Shown here piece after piece: positions 24,919 through 32,227 of a stretch of DNA of 42,537 bases. The notes under the pieces are model-generated. The model was not told the origin of the DNA and made no database searches. It saw nothing but the letters and a program-made list of their open reading frames with translations. Each line of letters opens with the position of its first letter. Position 1 is the first letter of the stretch. The DNA is from DYFC01 sp041658585 (GTDB taxonomy: Bacteria; Nitrospirota; Thermodesulfovibrionia; Thermodesulfovibrionales; SM23-35): positions 1-42,537 of the forward strand of contig JBAZZX010000025.1 of NCBI GenBank assembly GCA_041658585.1, given 5' to 3'. The position numbers and the translations under genes were made by a program.

Positions 24919-26278
24919 GGGCAGAATACTCATAGTAGAAGATGAAAAGAGCATGAGGGAAGTCCTCAGGATGCTACTTGAAGGAGAGGGGTACGATGTT
25001 ATCTCCGCATCCGACGGCCTTGACGGGTCTTCCTATATTGAGAGGGATATTTTTGACCTTGTCATAACGGACATAAAAATGCCGGGGCTTGACGGCTTTG
25101 AGCTGCTGAAAAAGATAAAAGAGATATCTCCCGAAACCCTGGTGATTATGGTGACGGCCTTCGGAACGAGCGAGTCTGCTATTGAGGCCATGAAACGCGG
25201 CGCCTATGATTACATCAATAAGCCTTTCAATATTGATGAGCTGCGGATAATTGTCCGTAAGGCCCTTGAGAAGAAGAGATTAAGCGAGGAGATTTCTCTT
25301 TTAAGACAGAAAGTCGAGACAACCTATGCCCTTGAAAACATCATCGGCCAAAGTCCGAAAATGCAGGAGATGTTCAGGCTTATTCCCAAGATAGCACAGA
25401 GCAATTCCAATGTCCTGGTAACGGGCGAGAGCGGTTCAGGCAAGGAATTGGTTGCGACGGCCCTTCATAACCTTAGCCCGAGAAAGAACAGGAATTTCGT
25501 GGCAATAAACTGCGCGGCCTTTCCGGAAGGGCTGCTCGAATCCGAAATCTTCGGATATATGAAGGGGGCCTTCACCGGAGCTATGGTCAATAAACAGGGC
25601 TTATTCGAGATTGCCGACAACGGGAGCATGTTTCTTGACGAGATCGGTGAAATGCCTATTAACCTTCAGGTAAAACTCCTCAGGGTCCTTGAACACGGGA
25701 CATTCAGACGTTTGGGCGGCACGACCGATATAACGGTAGATGTCAGGGTCATCTCGGCCACTAACAAAGATTTAAAAGAAGAGATCAAAGGCGGCAGATT
25801 CAGGGAGGACCTTTTTTACCGTTTAAATGTCTTCCCTATCCATATACCTCCCCTGAGGGAGAGAAAAGAAGACATACCTTTGCTTGTCGTGCATTTCCTG
25901 GAAAAGGCGTCAAAGATTCCCAAGAGGGTGTCTGCGGACGCCATGCGGTTATTGATAGATTGTCCCTGGAAAGGCAATGTAAGGGAACTCGAAAATATCA
26001 TTGAACGTGTTGCGCTTCTTGTAGATAAACAGGAAATATCCCTGTCCGATCTTCCGCTGGAGATAACCGCTATAGCAGGGATTGCCGGTGAAACAGGAGA
26101 CCCGCTTGAATTTTCAGGCAACGGCATCAACCTCGACGATATCATCGAGGAAATTGAAAAAAAATATATTTTAAAAGCGCTGGAAAGAACAAACGGCGTT
26201 AAGACAGAAGCGGCAAAACTCCTCAACCTGACCTTCAGGTCCTTCCGCCACAGGCTGCATAAGTACGGCCTTAAATAG
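24905..26278 (+). CDS. pilR: Sigma-54-dependent response regulator PilR
   Basis: PilR activates sigma-54 promoters such as that of pilA. From ATG 24905 the product has 457 residues: receiver domain with E12/D13 and phosphoacceptor D56 (VITDIKMP), AAA+ domain with Walker A GESGSGKE at 174-181 and the sigma-54 contact loop GAFTGA at 221-226, and a C-terminal Fis-type helix-turn-helix (about 425-455). A reading from 24869 would lengthen it inside pilS without family support. It is the last gene of the pilus operon. No pilin gene is in the window. Confidence 0.9.
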   Translation: MKQRKGRILIVEDEKSMREVLRMLLEGEGYDVISASDGLDGSSYIERDIFDLVITDIKMPGLDGFELLKKIKEISPETLVIMVTAFGTSESAIEAMKRGAYDYINKPFNIDELRIIVRKALEKKRLSEEISLLRQKVETTYALENIIGQSPKMQEMFRLIPKIAQSNSNVLVTGESGSGKELVATALHNLSPRKNRNFVAINCAAFPEGLLESEIFGYMKGAFTGAMVNKQGLFEIADNGSMFLDEIGEMPINLQVKLLRVLEHGTFRRLGGTTDITVDVRVISATNKDLKEEIKGGRFREDLFYRLNVFPIHIPPLRERKEDIPLLVVHFLEKASKIPKRVSADAMRLLIDCPWKGNVRELENIIERVALLVDKQEISLSDLPLEITAIAGIAGETGDPLEFSGNGINLDDIIEEIEKKYILKALERTNGVKTEAAKLLNLTFRSFRHRLHKYGLK

Positions 26279-26334
26279 GCTGCATTCCTTTACAAAGTTC
26301 TCTTTAAGTTGTTAGTATAATAATTCTTACCGGA

Positions 26335-26427
26335 GGAGAGGTGGCCGAGTCGGTCGAAGGCAGCCGCCTGCTAAGCGGTTGTGGGGGTAACACTCCACCC
26401 AGGGTTCGAATCCCTGCCTCTCCGCCA
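26335..26427 (+). tRNA. tRNA-Ser (anticodon GCU)
   Basis: A class II tRNA of 93 bases. The acceptor GGAGAGG (26335-26341) pairs with CCTCTCC (26417-26423), followed by G and an encoded CCA. The anticodon loop CTGCTAA carries GCT, reading AGC/AGU serine codons. A long variable arm (about 15 bases including gtgggggtaacactccac) and a GGTTCGAATCC T-arm are present. Confidence 0.95.
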
Positions 26428-26452
26428 GATTAAGAATGAAGAATTAAGAATT
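26428..26452 (+). repeat. Word-repeat spacer ('aagaatgaagaattaagaatt')
   Basis: Directly after the tRNA-Ser CCA lies 'gattaagaatgaagaattaagaattt', a short word repeated three times, followed by AAGGAGG for the lipoprotein gene. It resembles the word-like spacers of the ribosomal cluster. Confidence 0.4.
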
Positions 26453-26466
26453 TCAAGGAGGAAAAG

Positions 26467-27123
26467 ATGAAAAAGTTTTTTCTAATTCTATCAGGACTTA
26501 TACTGGTGTTTTCATTTGTGGCCTGCAAGAAAAAAGAGGAGACGCAGCCTTTGCCGCAAACACAGGTGCCTCAGCAACAAATGCCTCAGGAGCAGACTAT
26601 GCCGGGACAAATGCCTCCGGGGCAGATGCCTCAAGGTCAGGCTATGCCGGGCCAAATGCCTCAGGGAAAAGCTATGCCGGGCCAGATGCCTCCGGGAGGA
26701 CAGGAGATGGGGAAACCCGGAATGATGCCGGCGCGCGGAAAGTCACAGATCGTGGTGCCACCCTCGGTTAAAGGCCGGTGGAGCGGAGCTAAAATAATCG
26801 TTGAAGATAAAGCTTCAAAAGCAAAACAGGAATATACGGTAAAATTAAACAGCGATTTCAAGATTCCGAACAGTAATCTTAAAGTCCATGTAGGTGAATT
26901 TCTGCCGGAGATTTTATTTGAAGGACAGACCATTACGTCCAGATCGAATGAGCCGAACAATCCAGGACTGACTATCCGCGTTTATGAAAACGACAAGCAG
27001 ATATTCCCCGAGCTAAAGACCGGGAAACAATGGGCCTGGTTGTTTGCAAAGGTGCCTTCCATGCATGCCTTTGTACATCCCAAATATGGCATCACACTTA
27101 AAGAGGGCGTCAAAAAGGGATAA
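26467..27123 (+). CDS. Pro/Gln/Met-rich lipoprotein with DUF2155-like domain
   Basis: The 218-residue product has a lipoprotein signal peptide ending in the lipobox FVAC with acylated C20, then KKKEE. Residues about 30-85 are a low-complexity stretch of MPGQMPxGQ-type repeats. The C-terminal part (about 95-218) resembles DUF2155: an ARLNSDFKIPN-like region, then GKQWAWLFAKVPSMHAFVHPKYG. Its function is unknown; the anchor places it on a membrane, facing the periplasm. It starts at ATG 26467 after CAAGGAGGAAAAG. It stands alone between two tRNA genes. Confidence 0.8.
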   Translation: MKKFFLILSGLILVFSFVACKKKEETQPLPQTQVPQQQMPQEQTMPGQMPPGQMPQGQAMPGQMPQGKAMPGQMPPGGQEMGKPGMMPARGKSQIVVPPSVKGRWSGAKIIVEDKASKAKQEYTVKLNSDFKIPNSNLKVHVGEFLPEILFEGQTITSRSNEPNNPGLTIRVYENDKQIFPELKTGKQWAWLFAKVPSMHAFVHPKYGITLKEGVKKG

Positions 27124-27129
27124 AGAGTT

Positions 27130-27206
27130 GCGCCCATAGCTCAGCTGGATAGAGCGACGGACTACGAATCCGCAGGTCGGGGGTTCAAATCCTCCTGGGC
27201 GCGCCA
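27130..27206 (+). tRNA. tRNA-Arg (anticodon ACG)
   Basis: A 77-base class I tRNA. The acceptor GCGCCCA (27130-27136) pairs with TGGGCGC (27196-27202), then G and an encoded CCA (27204-27206). The loop CTACGAA gives anticodon ACG, normally edited to ICG for CGN arginine codons. The T-arm is GGGGGTTCAAATCCTCC. An integrase gene ends 2 bp downstream, making the 3' end of this tRNA the likely attachment site of the island to its right. Confidence 0.95.
27186..27206 (+). other. Probable left attachment site of the integrated element
   Basis: The tRNA-Arg T-arm and acceptor 3' half directly abut the integrase stop codon (CTA at 27209-27211). Tyrosine integrases of islands and temperate phages commonly use exactly this tRNA part as attB. 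I could not find a second copy of this 3' segment elsewhere in the window, so the right boundary is either outside it or lost. Confidence 0.5.
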
Positions 27207-27208
27207 TT

Positions 27209-28183
27209 CTACGCACCCTTAGTGGTGAGTGTAAGTGGTGAGAGCTTTTCTACAGCTTCAGTGAGCGAGGGTTTAATAGACCTTAAATAGATGTCTGTTG
27301 TAGAGACCCTTGAGTGCCCTAGGAGCTGTTGAATGTCGGTGATAGGTATGTTGCCATCAGCCAGCCGAGAAGCTCCTAAATGCCTTAGACAGTGAAAGCT
27401 AAAATAGGTTACCTTTGCGTTTTTGCACAATGTGCGTAAGAACTTGCTCCGGTAATCGTATGGTTTGCCGGTAACAGGATTAATAAAAACATATTCAGCG
27501 TGTTCCATTTTGGAAAGCACTTCTCTAAGCGATTCATTGAGGGGAATTTTCCTCTCCACAACATTTGAGTTCTTAGCCTTGCGGGTTCGTAAAATTAAAT
27601 AATCATCATAGACATCATCCCAGCGCAAGCGGTTTATTTCAGAAACTCTGGCCATTGTGTTGATTAAAACTAAAAGATAGTTTCTTTGTTCTTCGTTGGC
27701 TATCTCTAAAACCTTAACTACATCTTCAAGCGGAGGGATATATCTCTTTTTGGGATTTACCGGAAACATATCAATTCCCATAGCGGGATTTTCACAAAGT
27801 CCTCGTCTTGCTCCGTAACCGAAGAGTGCCTTAATCAGCCTTAACCGCTTGTTAGCGGTTTGGGTGTTTTTTCTGGCTATCTGTTTCAGATACTCTTCAA
27901 TGTCGTCTCTGGTTACTTCCTTTTTGTTTCCCCAGATAATAATCAAGTTTTCAAGGAGCGCTTTGTTTTCTTTGAAATGTTTTTTGCTTCTCCTAAGTTC
28001 TAAATCTTCAAGGCGTTTCTCGCAAAGACTTATAAAATCCGTATTTATCTTTTTTAGCCTTTCCATTGTTTTGCCCTTGGCTATTTCTGCTTCCTGTTTT
28101 GTCTTGAAGCCTCCCTTGCGGTGCCTTATCCCCGCCTTCCAGAAGTCGAACATCCATTTCCCCGCGTGCTTGTAAATTCCCAT
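27209..28183 (-). CDS. Tyrosine-type site-specific integrase
   Basis: This 324-residue recombinase integrates or excises the element at tRNA-Arg. It has an N-terminal arm-binding/SAM-like core (about residues 60-130) and the catalytic domain with the Arg of ARVSEINRLRW (near 180), HCLRH (HxxR near 264-267), the second His of LLGHSRVSTTDIY and the tyrosine nucleophile in that motif. All catalytic residues are present. The start is ATG 28183 with AAAGGAGGTGATGG just upstream, an almost perfect anti-16S match. It overlaps the excisionase-like gene by 176 bp. Confidence 0.92.
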   Translation of the reverse strand: MGIYKHAGKWMFDFWKAGIRHRKGGFKTKQEAEIAKGKTMERLKKINTDFISLCEKRLEDLELRRSKKHFKENKALLENLIIIWGNKKEVTRDDIEEYLKQIARKNTQTANKRLRLIKALFGYGARRGLCENPAMGIDMFPVNPKKRYIPPLEDVVKVLEIANEEQRNYLLVLINTMARVSEINRLRWDDVYDDYLILRTRKAKNSNVVERKIPLNESLREVLSKMEHAEYVFINPVTGKPYDYRSKFLRTLCKNAKVTYFSFHCLRHLGASRLADGNIPITDIQQLLGHSRVSTTDIYLRSIKPSLTEAVEKLSPLTLTTKGA

Positions 28184-28340
28184 TTTCCATCACCTCCTTT
28201 ATTTTGTTAAATAACTGTTCTTTCTCGAAACGAACCAGTGCGCCTATCTTAAAGCCTCCGAGTGCCTCGTAGTGTTTATACACAAACCACTTGGAAGACT
28301 TAATAATTTTGGCTACCTCTTCTGCTTTTAAAAATTCCAT
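28008..28340 (-). CDS. Small helix-turn-helix protein, putative excisionase
   Basis: The 110-residue product begins MEFLKAEEVAKIIKSSKWFVYKHYEALGG in two parts: a MerR/excisionase-type DNA-binding domain of about 50 residues. The remaining part (Gly, Gln, Lys-rich) lies in the 176 bp shared with the integrase in another frame, and may be little more than readthrough of that overlap. The gene starts directly after the stop of the 48-residue Cys-rich gene. Position and size fit a recombination directionality factor for the adjacent integrase. Confidence 0.7.
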   Translation of the reverse strand: MEFLKAEEVAKIIKSSKWFVYKHYEALGGFKIGALVRFEKEQLFNKIKEVMENGNLQARGEMDVRLLEGGDKAPQGRLQDKTGSRNSQGQNNGKAKKDKYGFYKSLRETP

Positions 28341-28487
28341 TTATTGATCAGGTTCGATTATCTCTTGCTCTTCTGATTCTGATGCTAAAAAAGATTCGAT
28401 TTCAAAACATGGTTCCTCGCATGTCCGCATATTTGGGCAGCCCCAGCAATCCAGACAAATAATGTATCCGTCTCTTTCAATAATCAT
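28341..28487 (-). CDS. Cys-rich 48-residue protein
   Basis: A short gene with start ATG at 28487-28485 after GGAAGGAGAAAAA and stop TAA at 28343-28341. The product is 48 residues, with a central cluster of five cysteines, C11xxC14, then C17, C23 and C27 (CLDCWGCPN, then CEEPC), and a very acidic C-terminus. It may bind zinc or an iron-sulphur cluster. I know no named family. Its stop directly abuts the ATG of the excisionase-like gene, so they are coupled. Confidence 0.6.
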   Translation of the reverse strand: MIIERDGYIICLDCWGCPNMRTCEEPCFEIESFLASESEEQEIIEPDQ

Positions 28488-28505
28488 TTTTTCTCCTTCC
28501 AGGGG

Positions 28506-28715
28506 TTAGCCCCCAGCCGCCACAATGGGCGGCCAGAGGCTTAAAGTTTCGTCCTTTAAGAAAACGCCCGCTGCTCTTACCCAGTAGAGCGTTTCCCGTC
28601 TCCACTTTATAAGAGTCTCCATAACCTTGCGGTTAGTCCCACCAGAGGCGGGACGGAGTTTCGGCTCCTTGCCTTTGAGCGTTCGCAGAGACCGACAGCC
28701 TGATATTGTGGTCAT
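28506..28715 (-). CDS. Small basic protein of unknown function (doubtful)
   Basis: A 69-residue reading frame begins with ATG at 28715-28713 inside the stop of the ATPase gene (ATGA). The product is basic and contains KWRRETLYW near residue 38. No domain is recognised. The last codons coincide with a GC hairpin (gccgcc...ggcggc) at 28515-28532, so part of this stretch could be structural RNA. The coupling to the upstream gene is the only support for coding. Confidence 0.35.
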   Translation of the reverse strand: MTTISGCRSLRTLKGKEPKLRPASGGTNRKVMETLIKWRRETLYWVRAAGVFLKDETLSLWPPIVAAGG

Positions 28716-29809
28716 GCTGTTTGGTAGGACTCAAGATTAAACCAGCCTTTTGACTTTCTCTTGGGTTCCACCCTCTTGACTTCCAGTTTTTTAAACAACG
28801 GCGGCCTCGGCGCTTTGGCGATGCCTTTTTCTTTGGGCGTGAGATAAGCCACATGATACTTTTCCAGGAATTGAATATCCTGCGGGGTACAGTCCATTTC
28901 CTTGCCGATTATCTGGGCTTCACGGAATCCTGCGCGGTAAGTTAGGATAGTTCCCACATTGCACATAACCCTGGCCAGTTTATCTTCTATGACCGCTAAA
29001 TCTTGCGTTGCCAAGACTAACCCCAACTTATACCGGCGACCCTCTTTCAAAATATCCAGTACATTGCAGTTTACGAATAGGTGGCACTCATCCATGTATA
29101 TAGCCAGGGGTTTGTACTCACTGGGTCTCTCGTAACGGAAATAGTTTTTGATACCCTGCGAAATAATGTTACCGGCGAATATCATCTTTTCACGGCTCAT
29201 GCCAAAAGCGTCTAAGATAAAAGTCTGTCCGGTTTCAATGAGTCTCCCCCATTCAATTGAGTTATTCCCGCACAGAATGGGTTGCATCCGCTCATCGTTC
29301 AGGAGAAAGTTGAGTCGCTGGATTATGCCGTCTCTGGTTTCTCCATCGCCCTTGAGATTCTGAATGTTATCTCTGACATGAAGTAAGCTACGGCGGTTAT
29401 TTCCCAAACACCACTTAACCGAATGGTCCAGAATACTTCTCATCTTGACTGTAAATGGCGTATTGGGCGTAGTTAAAGTGATAACTTGGTTAAGAGCCTC
29501 GGCTACATTGTCGCTTATCTGGTTAGGTTCATAGGGCGTCTGCATCGGGTTAATGGAAACAGGAGTATTCAATGAACAATAGAGCGCCTTACCCTGTGAA
29601 ATGGAATAACAATCTTGGGCTAAGAAACCAGTGGGTTCAATCAGGATTTTGGCATACGGGAAATAACAATCATGTTTCCACCAGTTAGAAATGGTGGCAC
29701 TTTTTCCTTGTCCGCTTTTACCCAGTAGGATTATCCCTGTGTAACGGTCAGCAGTATAGGCTGGCAGACATTCGGTGCTTAATCCGATTTTAAGTCTGGC
29801 CAGGTCCAT
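28712..29809 (-). CDS. FtsK/VirD4/HerA-type P-loop ATPase
   Basis: The 365-residue product is a RecA-fold motor of the FtsK-HerA-VirD4 superfamily. Walker A GKSGQGKS lies at residues 30-37 and Walker B (PLAIYMDECH) near 234-243, with a sensor-like LVLATQDL at 264-271. There is no N-terminal membrane segment, unlike most coupling proteins. It could pump DNA during transfer or serve packaging. It starts at ATG 29809, sharing one base with the stop of the coiled-coil gene. Two small membrane proteins and a coiled-coil protein in the same operon may provide its membrane anchor. Confidence 0.8.
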   Translation of the reverse strand: MDLARLKIGLSTECLPAYTADRYTGIILLGKSGQGKSATISNWWKHDCYFPYAKILIEPTGFLAQDCYSISQGKALYCSLNTPVSINPMQTPYEPNQISDNVAEALNQVITLTTPNTPFTVKMRSILDHSVKWCLGNNRRSLLHVRDNIQNLKGDGETRDGIIQRLNFLLNDERMQPILCGNNSIEWGRLIETGQTFILDAFGMSREKMIFAGNIISQGIKNYFRYERPSEYKPLAIYMDECHLFVNCNVLDILKEGRRYKLGLVLATQDLAVIEDKLARVMCNVGTILTYRAGFREAQIIGKEMDCTPQDIQFLEKYHVAYLTPKEKGIAKAPRPPLFKKLEVKRVEPKRKSKGWFNLESYQTA

Positions 29810-30279
29810 TACTTTCTCCCCAGCATATGCTCCCGAAGTTCGTTTATCCTTGCCTCGGTTTCTATTTCGGAGAGTTTGTTTTCCAAATCTAACTGCTTGA
29901 CTCTGCCCTGTTTTATTTCGTTTTCGAGTATGATACCCATAATTATTGCCTGTTTTTCTTTCTCCTCCATAGACATCATGGCTTTGCGGTGTTGCATCTC
30001 AAGATATTGGAGATTAAGTCTTTCGTTGTAAGTTGCCACTCGTTCAAAGACAGTCATCATGGCATCAAAAGTCTGTGCTTGGGCTTTAATAATTCTGGCT
30101 TCTCCTTCGGCAATTTTGACGAAATCGCTAACTCTCCAGTTGTGTCCAAAACGTTCTAAAAAATTTGCATCCGGTGAAATCTGTTTTATTTGGGGTATCA
30201 TCATCCGCTGAAACATATCACCCATTCCGGCCATCATCTGCATTCCCTGCGGTTGTCTTCTTGATATTTCCTTTGACAT
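29809..30279 (-). CDS. Coiled-coil protein of the island operon
   Basis: From ATG 30279 (GTGGAGGTAATC upstream) the product has 156 residues. It opens with a Met/Gln-rich stretch (MQMMAGMGDMFQRMM), then a globular part near HNWRVSDFVKIAEGEARI, and a long charged helix from about residue 65 to the end (IKAQAQTF ... KLSEIETEARINELREHM), likely a coiled coil. No family is recognised. The tight spacing on both sides (stop/start overlap with the ATPase gene) suggests a complex with the ATPase. Confidence 0.65.
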   Translation of the reverse strand: MSKEISRRQPQGMQMMAGMGDMFQRMMIPQIKQISPDANFLERFGHNWRVSDFVKIAEGEARIIKAQAQTFDAMMTVFERVATYNERLNLQYLEMQHRKAMMSMEEKEKQAIIMGIILENEIKQGRVKQLDLENKLSEIETEARINELREHMLGRK

Positions 30280-30281
30280 GA

Positions 30282-30461
30282 TTACCTCCACGTTCCGTTC
30301 ATAAAGTTATTAAAGAAGTCATTATCTATAACTTTCTTGATTTGCTGTTTTTGTTGCATTTTCAGCTGGTCAATCTTCTCGTTAGCCCTACCTACTCCGG
30401 TTCCCACTAATAATCCGACCACAAATGCTATCGCTACTGCGACTAATGTCCAGAATATCAT
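30282..30461 (-). CDS. Small single-pass membrane protein (59 aa)
   Basis: A gene of 60 codons from ATG 30461-30459 to TAA 30284-30282, with CAGGAGGTCAAA upstream. The product starts with a hydrophobic segment (FWTLVAVAIAFVVGLLVG, residues 3-20) with GxxxG-like glycines, then a Lys/Gln-rich helix and NDFFNNFMNGTWR. It is a bitopic membrane protein with a cytoplasmic helix. Its start overlaps the stop of the 88-residue gene by ATGA. Function unknown; likely an anchor or regulator in the operon. Confidence 0.6.
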   Translation of the reverse strand: MIFWTLVAVAIAFVVGLLVGTGVGRANEKIDQLKMQQKQQIKKVIDNDFFNNFMNGTWR

Positions 30462-30724
30462 TTTGACCTCCTGTAATCTTCTTCGCCTTTTCGATAAGCC
30501 GAGACGAATTCGGGCGGAACATCTGTGAATGTTGCATTAACCCCCCGGCTTGCTCCTTCCCAGCCTAGCCTATACCAAAAGTCCCTGCCTTTTGCTGGAA
30601 CCTTGCTTATCTCCCTGGTCTTTGGTTTTTCAACCTTTAGTTTTTCAACATTGTTGAAATTAACCACCTTGTAGAGTGAGAACATCAGGGCGACCGAACA
30701 CAGCACTATTCCGATAATGTTCAT
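30458..30724 (-). CDS. Small membrane-anchored protein (88 aa)
   Basis: The 88-residue product has one N-terminal membrane helix (IIGIVLCSVALMFSLYKVV), a basic linker and a small soluble part with DFWYRLGWEGASRGVNATF and PPEFVSAYRKGEEDY. The start is ATG 30724, overlapping the stop of the nuclease-like gene by four bases. The pattern W(E)GASRG...F..P...AY..G is reminiscent of small phage-type proteins but I cannot name a family. Confidence 0.6.
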   Translation of the reverse strand: MNIIGIVLCSVALMFSLYKVVNFNNVEKLKVEKPKTREISKVPAKGRDFWYRLGWEGASRGVNATFTDVPPEFVSAYRKGEEDYRRSK

Positions 30725-31272
30725 TTGGTAACCTCCTGAAGATAGTCTTTGAAACCGTCAAGGACGGTCACGGGTACGACTTCGTAATGGGGTATCTTGT
30801 ATTTAAAAAGCTGGGATAGAAACTGGGCGTCCCCCTGCCAGTTATCCCAGACATTGATTTTGGATTGCAGGTACTCCGGCGTTTCGTTGTTGCAGACTTC
30901 CAGGATCATGCAATAACCCTGGTTATTCTTAGTTAACAAGCAGATAGCGTCGGGACGCAACCCAACTTCGGGGATAGTTATTTCTCTAAAAATGGTTGAT
31001 TGGACTTCGAGTTTGAGAACTTCGGCTAAAGCTTTGGTGATAAGCTGGGAGTGTTCCTTGTATTCCGATTTGCAGCTCGGCAATTTAAAATAACCATCAC
31101 CCTTAATCAACTTGCCTATGTCGGTCAGGGCACAAAGAGCTTTATAAGAGTTGTTAAACGTTGATGGTCCGGCTGTCCAGATTTTTTTGGTTGCCATTAT
31201 GTCTCCTATTTCCTGTTTTGATGCAATTGCCAAACTTTCCATTAGCTGATAAACCACTTCTTCGTGTGCCAT
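30721..31272 (-). CDS. Winged-helix plus nuclease-like protein (replication-relaxation type)
   Basis: From ATG 31272 (AAAGGAGGTAAAA upstream) the product has 183 residues. The first 60 look like a winged helix (ASKQEIGDIM ... SYKALCALTDIGKL). The second half has H75, LRPDAICLL (PDA at 107-109) and MILEVCNNET (E125), the PD-(D/E)XK-like layout seen in replication-relaxation family proteins of plasmids and conjugative elements. It is the first gene of the minus-strand operon running to the integrase. Confidence 0.55.
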   Translation of the reverse strand: MAHEEVVYQLMESLAIASKQEIGDIMATKKIWTAGPSTFNNSYKALCALTDIGKLIKGDGYFKLPSCKSEYKEHSQLITKALAEVLKLEVQSTIFREITIPEVGLRPDAICLLTKNNQGYCMILEVCNNETPEYLQSKINVWDNWQGDAQFLSQLFKYKIPHYEVVPVTVLDGFKDYLQEVTK

Positions 31273-31398
31273 TTTTACCTCCTTTGTATATTTAATTATT
31301 AATAGAAACATTTTCTTTTGTCAAGGAAAAACTTTCTACAAACAAAGAAATATGTATTTTCTTGACATAAACAGTTTCTTTTGTAGTAGAATGTTTAT
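31273..31398 (+). promoter_or_regulatory. Divergent control region with repeated TTTCTTTTGT boxes
   Basis: Minus strand: TTGACA at 31324-31319, a 17-bp spacer and a TAATAA-type -10, followed by the operon's binding site. Plus strand: TTGACA at 31362-31367, a 19-bp spacer and TAGAAT at 31387-31392. The box TTTCTTTTGT occurs at 31312-31321 and 31375-31384, with an inverted relative (ACAAACAAAGAAA) at 31338-31350, overlapping both promoters. This is the layout of a phage-like repressor/operon switch. Confidence 0.6.
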
Positions 31399-31848
31399 AT
31401 GGAAACAAAAATTGTATTGGAACGGTACGCAAAGTATTATGAGTTCCTGCAAAAACTAGGTTCTTTCCCTCTAAGTGAAACTTTAACAATCGAAGATTTA
31501 AGTCTGACTAAGGGAGTTGTTCAGAGCGGGTATAAAGAAATGAAAGAAATAAACTTTAAGGGAAACTTGGTTGATTATCTTTGCCTGATTAGTACGGAAT
31601 ACATAGTTATTCAATATAAGAAATTTATTAAAGATAATTCCTTTATTTCTGCTGCTAAGTTTATTGTGGAATCCCATGCCGGAGATGCTGCGGACGTAAA
31701 TAACCTGACGCGTCTGGCGATGAAAAATCCTGCCTACCTTTACGACTTGATTGGATCGACAATGAGAAATGAAAAAACGGTCAAAGAAAAAATGGACGGA
31801 TTCAAGTTAATTTACGAGTTATGGCTTAAAAACTATTTAATCGCCTAA
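31399..31848 (+). CDS. Divergent 149-aa protein, candidate element regulator
   Basis: The 149-residue product is helical and charged, with no recognisable helix-turn-helix by eye and no membrane segment. Start ATG 31399 lies exactly where the upstream promoter would initiate, and no ribosome binding site precedes it, so a leaderless mRNA is likely, as for lambda cI from PRM. It diverges from the ATPase operon across a region of repeated boxes. A regulatory role is inferred from context only. Confidence 0.55.
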   Translation: METKIVLERYAKYYEFLQKLGSFPLSETLTIEDLSLTKGVVQSGYKEMKEINFKGNLVDYLCLISTEYIVIQYKKFIKDNSFISAAKFIVESHAGDAADVNNLTRLAMKNPAYLYDLIGSTMRNEKTVKEKMDGFKLIYELWLKNYLIA

Positions 31849-31967
31849 CCCTAATAAAATCAATAAGTTAATCCCTGGTTAATTCCTCATTCTTAGCTTA
31901 ATAATTCATGAACGCATTAATAAACTGAAGAGGGTGGTTTCTGGGTGAAAGGGGGTATATAGTCAGA

Positions 31968-31997
31968 CCTTGACAGGAGAAAGGTGTCCGCTACAAT
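31968..31997 (+). promoter_or_regulatory. Strong promoter-like site in the left inverted-repeat arm
   Basis: TTGACA (31970-31975), a 16-bp spacer and TACAAT (31992-31997) on the plus strand. It would transcribe rightwards, antisense to the 62-residue gene. Its -35 part belongs to a 14-bp perfect inverted repeat with 32292-32305. Confidence 0.5.
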
Positions 31998-32038
31998 GGA
32001 AGAGGGAAGGAAAGCCCATTTTCTTTAGAGGCGAAAGA

Positions 32039-32227
32039 CTACTTACTACAAGCTCGTTTGAAACACTGCCTGAAAACGTCTTGGGCCACTCTTATGCCTG
32101 AGTGGATTCCTTCAAGGTAATCATCTGTCAATGGTCCCTTGAAGTCATCAGCTACCGTGAGGTCATCATCCATTCTATCCATAAAGTCCTGGTAAAGCTC
32201 AATAAGGGCTTGTTTTTTAATATACAT
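32039..32227 (-). CDS. Small acidic protein of unknown function (62 aa)
   Basis: From ATG 32227 with AAAGGCAGGTGACAC upstream, the product is 62 residues: YIKKQALIELYQDFMDRMDD, an acidic stretch (DDDLTVADDFKGPLTDDYL), then an amphipathic helix with IHSGIRVAQDVFRQCF. It is all-helical and may be a small partner or anti-type protein. A longer reading from 32236 lacks a binding site. The gene lies inside the inverted-repeat module, and a hairpin (gtgaagg...ccttcac) sits just before it. Confidence 0.55.
   Translation of the reverse strand: MYIKKQALIELYQDFMDRMDDDLTVADDFKGPLTDDYLEGIHSGIRVAQDVFRQCFKRACSK

Noticed and set aside
30337..30528. Plus-strand frame of 63 codons opposite the small membrane-protein genes
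   Set aside because: It is antisense to the 59-aa and 88-aa genes, which have strong ribosome binding sites and overlapping stop/start junctions.
31292..31489. Minus-strand frame across the divergent control region
   Set aside because: It spans both promoters and the first codons of the 149-aa gene, has no ribosome binding site and a composition typical of translated AT-rich spacer.
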